A DNA stretch of 7,599 nucleotides, taken from positions 1 to 7,599 of the forward strand of contig CAJTPK010000051.1 in the NCBI GenBank assembly GCA_910578075.1, read 5' to 3'. Both the position numbers and the translations under genes were made by a program. This document shows, in pieces, positions 1 to 5,164 of the stretch. Source of the stretch: an uncultured Muribaculaceae bacterium (GTDB lineage: Bacteria > Bacteroidota > Bacteroidia > Bacteroidales > Muribaculaceae). A model generated the notes under the pieces. The model had not been told where the DNA came from and did no database searches. It worked only from the letters and a program-made list of their open reading frames with translations. Each line of letters opens with the position of its first letter. The stretch's first letter is position 1.

Positions 1-51
1 ACGACCCCGAGATTACAAATCACGTGCTCTGGCCAACTGAGCTAAAGAGGC
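1..51 (-). tRNA. tRNA-Thr (anticodon UGU), 3' part outside the window
   Basis: Read on the minus strand from 51, the sequence folds as the 5' two-thirds of a tRNA. It has acceptor strand GCCTCTT, then TA, a D arm with GCTC/GAGC stem and loop AGTTGGCCA, A26, and an anticodon arm CGTGA-TTTGTAA-TCTCG. The loop gives anticodon UGU, which reads ACA (Thr). The variable region begins with GGGTCGT, where the window ends, so the T arm and 3' acceptor strand are not visible. The anticodon stem has a U·U mismatch at positions 29/41. The tRNA begins 3 nt after the closing helix of the SRP RNA gene and has no promoter of its own in that gap, so it is most simply co-transcribed with ffs. Confidence 0.93.
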
Positions 52-54
52 AGG

Positions 55-151
55 CGGGCGAGCTTACTCCATCGCACCGCTCAACCCGCTACCCTTGCTT
101 CGGTCAAGATCTGGGGGATTTACGGGGAGCTGGTCGTGAAGGACTCACCCG
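55..151 (-). ncRNA. ffs: Signal recognition particle RNA (small bacterial type, 4.5S-like)
   Basis: This is the RNA scaffold of the signal recognition particle, which binds Ffh and directs nascent membrane and secreted proteins to FtsY. On the minus strand the first 8 nt (CGGGTGAG, 151-144) pair with the last 8 (CTCGCCCG, 62-55), one pair being G-U. Further in, ACC-A-GCTC-CCC pairs with GGG-TT-GAGC-GGT, and CCC with GGG around the conserved Ffh-binding internal loop: 5' side CCAGA, 3' side GAAGCAAGGGTA. The conserved AGCAAGGGTAGCGG stretch is what identifies the family. The 97-nt length fits a small SRP RNA without an Alu domain. The apical part reads TC-TTGACC-GA instead of the E. coli TCC-GGAA-GGA. 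The ends are set by the terminal helix and may be off by a few nt. Confidence 0.88.
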
Positions 152-154
152 ATG

Positions 155-186
155 CAAAATTACAAACTTTTTCCGAATCCACCAAA
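155..186 (-). promoter_or_regulatory. Bacteroidota-type promoter of the ffs/tRNA-Thr unit
   Basis: On the minus strand TTTG (186-183) is followed by 20 nt and then TAATTTTG (162-155). This matches the Bacteroidota housekeeping consensus of a -33 TTTG and -7 TAnnTTTG at every defined base. Counting the box end as -4 puts +1 at 151, the first base of the SRP closing helix. The promoter lies inside the 3' end of the glycosidase gene, whose TAA stop (162-160) supplies the first three bases of the -7 box. Confidence 0.82.
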
Positions 187-2484
187 TTTTTTTACACTGA
201 TGGCGTCAATCAAGGCATGGTTTGTGTTTATATTCATGTTCTCGTCTTCGGGAAGATAAACTATTCCAAGCTTATGCTTACCTTTTTCGAGTGGCAGAAC
301 AATGCTGTTGCTCTGTCCCCAGTCGTTCCAGTTGGCTACACCGCGGTGAGGCATAACCAGCGTACCGGCTTTGTTGCCATCGAGCGTCAGACTGCGGACA
401 GCCGCCTTGTTCTCGGTGTTTACCGGCCCGTTTCCGTTGGCATAGCGCACGGAGATGGAATATGTGCCGGCTTCCGGTATTTCGATCTCCACCTCCACAG
501 GGGCGGATTTTCTATCTACCTCAACAAAACCGCTGCCTGTGAATCCCGAAAGCTTTTCTTTAGGCTGATAGCTGATCTCGGTTGAACGCATCGATGTAGA
601 AGCTCCGGGGAATTCATATATCCATTCCTGACGGTTGCTGCGGGGCTCTGAAGCGAAAGTATGCACCCCACTTGAACTAACTCCGATCACCTGCCACTCT
701 CCGGGAGTGACTGCGGCATATGTTGTCTCGCGGGTTTCCGCAACGGGCTCTCCATCTTTGAGAACAATATATTTTGCAATATACTCGATGGGATTCCATT
801 CAAGCTGATTGTTGACAGGCACTCCTTTGCCGTCAAGAGCAGGGTTGTTTGCGAGCCATGTCTGCGGAGTCATACGTGATTTCGCATTATTCACATGGTT
901 TACTTTCATTGCCGGAATCGGCTCATTATCCAACCTCACGATGATATCCGCACCTTTGGCGAGCATCTTGGCAGGGATAAGCTTACCCTTTTCAGGATAA
1001 AGGCTCTTGCCGTTTACTATCAATTCCTTCACCCGGTTGCCGAATCCTTCGACCGTGATATTGAGCTTTGCACCACGATAGTTGAAATCTGTCAAAGTGC
1101 GTGTGCCGGCAAGCGCTTCAGGAACAAATGGATCTATAACAAGACCATCTTTCTCAAAATGTATACCGAAAAGCACACGTGTGGTCAAGGCTATGTTGCC
1201 CGCCAGACACCAGAGCATGTTCGATGAATTCAACTCTGTATAGATATCACCGTTATCGAGATTGAAATTCTCTTTATTTGTGCAGAACAATGCCGCCGGA
1301 CGATAAATAGCACCTATCCCTTCAAGCACACCCTGCTCATTGCCGGCCTTCGCCTGAGCCATTGCCCAGAAAGATCCAACCCAGGGCCACAACGCATTGT
1401 TGTGATAGCTGGGCATATCAGCAATCTGTGGATAGAAAATAGCCACACCGTATGGTGTCTGCGGATTATTCTCCGATATTGATTTCTGATGATCTGCAGG
1501 AGCTATGTAATAAAGAATCGCCAATGCCTCACCAAGTGTCTCGGCGCGGGGATTGAGAATCTTATTGTCACGACCGTAGGTATACATTCCGTAATACCCT
1601 TTATCCGGCATCCAGAATGTCTTGTCGATGTTGGCGGCAAGAGCATCAGCCTTGGCAAAGAGTTTGTCAGCTTCCTTCTTTTTACCAAGCACAGTGGCCA
1701 TCTCCCCAACGGCTTTCAGCGCGGCGGCATACATGACATTGGTTCCCATAGCCTCGCTTTGGGAAATATCGACAGTCTGCATCCAGCGGGGATAGCTCTG
1801 CTCGCGCCAGTCGATGAAAGAGGTTTCCCCTTTCACGAGTCCGCGCGGACTCATCACTGTCTTCTCATCTTTCTCAATGGAACGCAACGCTATCGGATAC
1901 ACAGTCTCGAGCCATTTGCGGTCGCCCGTAACTTTATATATCTCCCACGCCGCGAGAGCCCACACCATCCTGTCGGTAGAGATAGGCCATGCGCCTCCCG
2001 AACCGGTATCCTGAATGATCTGACCGCTCGGATTCACCTTCTTCATAAGCGAGATCATCGAAGCTTCAGGCTGCATGTAAGCCATGGAAAGGATGATGGA
2101 ATAGCTGACATCGCGAGTCCATACGCCTGCCCATTCCTTACCGGTGCGCAGAGTTGTGTCAGGTTCCACTGCGTTCACCATCTCATCGAGAGCCATATTG
2201 AACACAGCCTCATGAAGAAGGTTATTTGATTTGAGCTTCGGATAGGCAGAGAGATCATTCTTTCTCTTCCAGCTCTGCTCTATGGGCATATAATAGCCCG
2301 GACGCGCCTTATATGTGGATTTCAGTTCATAGGGGCTGACAGCCCAAGCCTTGAACTCATCCTGAAAAATCGTATCACCGGCCCAACGATAAGCTTCCGT
2401 CTCGACAATCACAGGATCAGCCGCAGACGCACCCAAGGCGCAAACCATCGCAGGGGCGATCAATAAATATCTATAATCTTTCAT
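160..2484 (-). CDS. Secreted six-hairpin (alpha/alpha)6 glycoside hydrolase with C-terminal beta-sandwich/CBM-like module
   Basis: This 774-aa protein is probably an exported carbohydrate-cleaving enzyme; its substrate cannot be read from sequence. Residues 1-21 form a Sec signal peptide ending ASA before ADP. There is no Cys just after the cleavage point, so it is probably periplasmic or soluble rather than a lipoprotein. Residues about 85-440 look like the helical-barrel catalytic domain of the rhamnosidase/glycogen-debranching/MGH1-like superfamily: VWTRDVSYS (121-129), GSGGAWPISTDR (161-172), SFIDWREQ (222-229), QSEAMGTN (242-249), ETLGEALA (315-322), HNNALWPWVGSFWA (361-374) and YTELNSSN (415-422). 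D226 and E417 are reasonable catalytic-acid/base candidates, by inference only. A beta-sandwich follows (about 440-520), then a fibronectin-III-like stretch (about 555-615) and a CBM35/CBM6-like module (about 632-766, with SISVRYANG, NWNDWG and HALIDAISV). The ATG at 2484 places the signal peptide correctly. No SusC/SusD or other polysaccharide-utilisation gene is adjacent. Rhamnosidase-, glucosidase- or mannosidase-like activity all remain possible. Confidence 0.85.
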   Translation of the reverse strand: MKDYRYLLIAPAMVCALGASAADPVIVETEAYRWAGDTIFQDEFKAWAVSPYELKSTYKARPGYYMPIEQSWKRKNDLSAYPKLKSNNLLHEAVFNMALDEMVNAVEPDTTLRTGKEWAGVWTRDVSYSIILSMAYMQPEASMISLMKKVNPSGQIIQDTGSGGAWPISTDRMVWALAAWEIYKVTGDRKWLETVYPIALRSIEKDEKTVMSPRGLVKGETSFIDWREQSYPRWMQTVDISQSEAMGTNVMYAAALKAVGEMATVLGKKKEADKLFAKADALAANIDKTFWMPDKGYYGMYTYGRDNKILNPRAETLGEALAILYYIAPADHQKSISENNPQTPYGVAIFYPQIADMPSYHNNALWPWVGSFWAMAQAKAGNEQGVLEGIGAIYRPAALFCTNKENFNLDNGDIYTELNSSNMLWCLAGNIALTTRVLFGIHFEKDGLVIDPFVPEALAGTRTLTDFNYRGAKLNITVEGFGNRVKELIVNGKSLYPEKGKLIPAKMLAKGADIIVRLDNEPIPAMKVNHVNNAKSRMTPQTWLANNPALDGKGVPVNNQLEWNPIEYIAKYIVLKDGEPVAETRETTYAAVTPGEWQVIGVSSSGVHTFASEPRSNRQEWIYEFPGASTSMRSTEISYQPKEKLSGFTGSGFVEVDRKSAPVEVEIEIPEAGTYSISVRYANGNGPVNTENKAAVRSLTLDGNKAGTLVMPHRGVANWNDWGQSNSIVLPLEKGKHKLGIVYLPEDENMNINTNHALIDAISVKKFGGFGKSL

Positions 2485-2532
2485 GTGTATTATATATTTA
2501 GTTCTCCAAAGAAATTAATTTACTATAACAAA

Positions 2533-2567
2533 GCGATTCGCGAATATACTAAATATCCGCGAATTGC
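2533..2567. repeat. 15-bp-arm inverted repeat overlapping the glycosidase promoter (operator candidate)
   Basis: The arms 2533-2547 and 2553-2567 are separated by the 5-nt loop ACTAA. On the plus strand 13 of 15 positions pair by Watson-Crick rules, one is G-T and one is A-C. The core of each arm is ATTCGCG / CGCGAAT. The dyad covers the whole spacer and -7 box of the candidate promoter 2571-2541 and reaches just past the predicted start site. It could be a regulator-binding site, or a hairpin near the 5' end of the glycosidase mRNA. It is followed in the minus direction by TTTGTTATAG, not a clean U-tract, so it is a poor terminator. Confidence 0.6.
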
Positions 2568-2571
2568 TAAA
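2541..2571 (-). promoter_or_regulatory. Probable promoter of the glycosidase gene
   Basis: On the minus strand TTTA (2571-2568), 19 nt, then TATATTCG (2548-2541) differs from the TTTG / TAnnTTTG consensus by one base in each box at correct spacing. The predicted start near 2537 gives a 5' untranslated leader of about 53 nt. Each box being slightly off consensus, together with the dyad lying over it, would suit a regulated promoter. That is inference. Confidence 0.45.
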
Positions 2572-2575
2572 GGAA

Positions 2576-2588
2576 TTAAGAAACTGTT
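2576..2588. repeat. 13-bp direct repeat, copy 1 (TTAAGAAACTGTT)
   Basis: An exact copy of the same 13 bases lies at 2700-2712. This copy is just upstream (minus sense) of the glycosidase promoter boxes and is followed on the plus strand by TAAGAATC, so the related string TTCTTAA occurs twice here on the minus strand. The function is unknown. At 13 AT-rich bases, chance is possible. Confidence 0.5.
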
Positions 2589-2610
2589 TAAGAATCCATC
2601 TAATAAGAAT

Positions 2611-2640
2611 TCAGCTTTACGGGGCGTTTGTAACAGCTGA
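2611..2640 (-). terminator. Possible weak terminator downstream of rnr
   Basis: On the minus strand TCAGCT, a bulged G, TTAC, the 9-nt loop AAACGCCCC, GTAA and AGCTGA form a 10-bp stem. It is followed by ATTCTTATTA, which is U-rich but interrupted. It is the best hairpin between the rnr stop (2717) and the glycosidase promoter, about 77 nt after the stop codon. The weak stem and tail make this tentative. Confidence 0.4.
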
Positions 2641-2699
2641 TTTCATGACAAATAAATACAATTCCCCAATTTAATATGTCAGTTATGTTAAAGTCGTTT

Positions 2700-2712
2700 T
2701 TAAGAAACTGTT
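2700..2712. repeat. 13-bp direct repeat, copy 2 (TTAAGAAACTGTT)
   Basis: Identical to 2576-2588. This copy begins 4 nt beyond the rnr stop codon in the direction of transcription, so the two copies bracket most of the rnr-glycosidase intergenic region, with 111 nt between them. Confidence 0.5.
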
Positions 2713-2716
2713 AAAT

Positions 2717-4960
2717 TCATTTGCGGCGCTTGTTGCCGCCGTGGGAGCGTGTTTTTGACTTGCCCGGCTCGTGACGTTTGCCGGGTTTCTTAGGCTCCAA
2801 CGGCTTATTGGGATTTCCGGAGTCGGAGATGAGCGCGAAGTCGAGCTGCTTGCGGTCGAGATCGGCGCGTGCCACCTGCACCTTGACCTGGTCGCCGAGT
2901 GTGTAGCGTGTGCCATGACGTCTGCCGATGAGGCAATAATTCTTCTCGTCATAGTCGTAATAATCATCTGCAAGATCACGCACTGGCACCAAGCCCTCGC
3001 ACATGGAATCTGTCAATTCAACATAGAATCCCCATTCCGTCACACCGGAGATGACTCCGTCATATATCTCTCCGAGACGGTCTTTCATGAATTCCACCTG
3101 CTTATAGCGGATGGAAGCGCGCTCCGCATTGGCTGCGAGTTGCTCCATGTCGGAATCATGACGGCATTCCTCCTCAAGTTTATTCTTGTCAACGCTGCGT
3201 CCTCCATCGGCATATTTCGCCAGCAGACGGTGAACCATCATATCCGGGTATCTGCGTATAGGCGAGGTGAAATGCGTGTAATAATCCATTGCCAGACCGT
3301 AGTGACCTACATTCTCTGTGGTGTAGACAGCCTTTGCCATAGAACGGATGGCAAGAATCGAGAGCATGTTCTCCTCCCCTTTCCCTTTAACATCCTTAAG
3401 AAGGCGGTTCACGCTCTTGTTGACCTCTTTCGCTCTCCCTTCGGTAGTGAGTTTATATCCGAAGCGTGAGGCGATAAGGGCAAGGTTTCCGATCTTCTCG
3501 GGATTGGGATTATCGTGGATACGATATACAAAGGATTTGGCTTTCTTACCTTTCGGCACCTTACCGATGGATTCGGCCACGGTGAGATTGGCGAGAAGCA
3601 TGAATTCCTCGATGAGCTTATTGGCATCTTTTGATTCTTTGAAATAGACACTTATTGGCTTGCCGGTCTCGTCGATCTCAAAACGCACCTCAGCCCGGTC
3701 GAATTCAAGCGCACCGGCATCATAGCGGCGACGGCGCAGCTGCTTGGCAAGCTCGTTGAGCACATTGATCTCACGTGCGTAATCACCCTTGCCGGTCTCA
3801 ATAATCTCCTGAGCCTCCTCGTATGTGAAGCGGCGGTTGCTCTTTATAGCTGTGCGGCCTATGCGGCTGTTGATAACATTCGCCTTCGAATCCATCTCGA
3901 AGATCGCGGAAAAGGTGAGTTTCTCCTCATCAGGGCGCAACGAGCATATGCCGTTCGAAAGCCTCTCCGGAAGCATCGGAATGGTACGGTCAACAAGATA
4001 TACACTTGTGGCGCGTTTCTGCGCCTCCTTGTCGATCACGGAACCGGGGCGCACATAATGCGTCACATCCGCGATATGCACACCGACCTCCCAGTTGCCG
4101 TTGGCAAGCTGACGGATGGAAAGGGCATCATCGAAATCCTTGGCATCGCGGGGGTCAATGGTGAACGTAGTCACATTACGGAAATCCTCTCGTTTTGCGA
4201 CCTCCTCCGGTGTTATGCCCGCATCTATCTTTTCAGCGGCCTTCTCAACATTATCCGGATACTTATACGGAAGACCGAACTCGGCAAGGATAGCGTGCAT
4301 CTCTGCGGTATTCTCTCCCTTCTTTCCGAGGACATCCACAACCTCGCCACGCGGATTCATCTCATCATCTTTCCAGCATGTGATACGGACTATAGCCTTG
4401 TCACCCGATTTGCCACCCTTGAGCTTATTGCGGGGTATGATGATGTCGGCGGCAAGGAATTTGGAGTCTGTCACAAGCGCAGAATAAGTTTTGTCGACCT
4501 TCAGCGTACCGATGAACACCTGATCCTTCGCCTCCAAAATCTCTATCACCTGAGCCTCCGGCTCACGGCCCGCACGGGCGGCGGATACCATCACGCGCAC
4601 CTTGTCGCCATTGAGAGCATGCATCGAATTGCGCTCGGCAACCATTATCTGCTCCTCATCGATGACCACAGCATTCTTTCCATTGGAACGGCGCACGAAA
4701 TAGCCGACGTTCTCCGTACCGCGGTTTGAGAACGCCTTATACTTACCCAGACCCACTTCCTGAATCTCCTCCGCAGCCACCAGCTCATCAAGAAGATTGA
4801 TGATGTCGAGGCGGCTCTGCGGGTTTGTAGCGTCGATCCCGAAAGCTATCTGCTTATAATTGAACGACTGTTTATTCTGCTTAAGCAGAAATTCCATTAT
4901 TTTCTCCTGCAACTCGCGCTTCTTCAACCGGCGCGACCCGCTATTTATCTTATTCTTCAT
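2717..4960 (-). CDS. rnr: Ribonuclease R (3'-5' exoribonuclease, RNB/RNase II family)
   Basis: This is a processive 3'-5' exoribonuclease that degrades structured RNA and takes part in mRNA decay, rRNA quality control and tmRNA-linked decay. Starting from ATG at 4960 the protein has 747 aa. The domains in order are an N-terminal winged helix (about 10-77), two cold-shock OB folds (about 84-145 and 148-212), the RNB catalytic domain (about 255-590), an S1 domain (about 630-712) and a Lys/Arg-rich tail (about 718-747). The motif TIDPRDAKDFDDALS holds D269, D275, D277 and D278, with the same spacing as E. coli RNase R D272, D278, D280 and D281. HIADVTHYV and HFTSPIRRYPDMMVHRLL are further family signatures. 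The winged helix, basic tail and full domain set favour RNase R over RNase II. E. coli RNase R is longer (813 aa); this length is normal for compact homologues. A TTG codon 15 nt upstream (4975) is open in frame, but the ATG is preferred because nothing supports the rarer start. The gene has its own consensus promoter and is not overlapped by neighbours. Confidence 0.97.
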   Translation of the reverse strand: MKNKINSGSRRLKKRELQEKIMEFLLKQNKQSFNYKQIAFGIDATNPQSRLDIINLLDELVAAEEIQEVGLGKYKAFSNRGTENVGYFVRRSNGKNAVVIDEEQIMVAERNSMHALNGDKVRVMVSAARAGREPEAQVIEILEAKDQVFIGTLKVDKTYSALVTDSKFLAADIIIPRNKLKGGKSGDKAIVRITCWKDDEMNPRGEVVDVLGKKGENTAEMHAILAEFGLPYKYPDNVEKAAEKIDAGITPEEVAKREDFRNVTTFTIDPRDAKDFDDALSIRQLANGNWEVGVHIADVTHYVRPGSVIDKEAQKRATSVYLVDRTIPMLPERLSNGICSLRPDEEKLTFSAIFEMDSKANVINSRIGRTAIKSNRRFTYEEAQEIIETGKGDYAREINVLNELAKQLRRRRYDAGALEFDRAEVRFEIDETGKPISVYFKESKDANKLIEEFMLLANLTVAESIGKVPKGKKAKSFVYRIHDNPNPEKIGNLALIASRFGYKLTTEGRAKEVNKSVNRLLKDVKGKGEENMLSILAIRSMAKAVYTTENVGHYGLAMDYYTHFTSPIRRYPDMMVHRLLAKYADGGRSVDKNKLEEECRHDSDMEQLAANAERASIRYKQVEFMKDRLGEIYDGVISGVTEWGFYVELTDSMCEGLVPVRDLADDYYDYDEKNYCLIGRRHGTRYTLGDQVKVQVARADLDRKQLDFALISDSGNPNKPLEPKKPGKRHEPGKSKTRSHGGNKRRK

Positions 4961-5028
4961 ATCGGTTATATACAATTATTCAACCCTTTTCTTTATCTTA
5001 ATTTCATCAGAATTACAAAGAGGGTGTT

Positions 5029-5060
5029 CAAAAATACAATTTATCTACTATATAAACAAA
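5029..5060 (-). promoter_or_regulatory. Bacteroidota-type promoter of rnr
   Basis: On the minus strand TTTG (5060-5057), 20 nt, then TATTTTTG (5036-5029) matches the -33/-7 consensus at every defined base, with the same 20-nt spacing as the ffs promoter. The predicted start is near 5025, giving a leader of about 65 nt before the ATG at 4960. No Shine-Dalgarno sequence is visible before that ATG, which is usual in this phylum. I see no further gene in 4961-5164. Confidence 0.78.
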
Positions 5061-5107
5061 TTTCGTTCCCATTTTCCATTGAATGATCTTAAGGTTAATA
5101 AAATGAT

Positions 5108-5145
5108 AAATCCGGTTGCCTCTTCATTGAACGGCAACCGGATTT
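5108..5145 (-). terminator. Strong hairpin terminator after the LRR surface-protein gene
   Basis: A perfect 13-bp inverted repeat, AAATCCGGTTGCC / GGCAACCGGATTT, surrounds a 12-nt loop. On the minus strand it is followed by ATCATTTTATTA, a moderately U-rich tail. It lies about 20 nt after the stop codon of the LRR gene and before the rnr promoter, so it separates the two transcription units. The plus-strand flank (AAAATGG) has no U-tract, so termination is probably one-directional. Confidence 0.82.
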
Positions 5146-5164
5146 AAAATGGATCTTGTATATA

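Noticed and set aside
136..585. 149-codon open frame on the plus strand across the ffs promoter and the glycosidase 3' end
   Set aside because: It starts inside the SRP RNA gene on the opposite strand and resembles no known protein.
1489..2229. 246-codon open frame on the plus strand inside the glycosidase gene
   Set aside because: Its translation has no recognisable domain and lies wholly antisense to a gene with clear family motifs. It is a by-product of codon use in the real frame.
2533..2567. The dyad as the rnr terminator
   Set aside because: It lies about 150 nt past the rnr stop, has no clean U-tract, and overlaps promoter-like boxes, so an operator or leader hairpin fits better.
4058..4729. 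223-codon open frame on the plus strand inside rnr
   Set aside because: It is fully antisense to conserved RNase R domains, with no promoter or family signature of its own.
4961..4975. TTG start for rnr, adding five residues (MYITD)
   Set aside because: The ATG at 4960 is in frame and nearer the conserved winged helix. No ribosome-binding sequence supports the rarer codon.
5108..5145. The hairpin as a bidirectional terminator
   Set aside because: There is no plus-strand gene to end, and the plus-side flank lacks a T-run.
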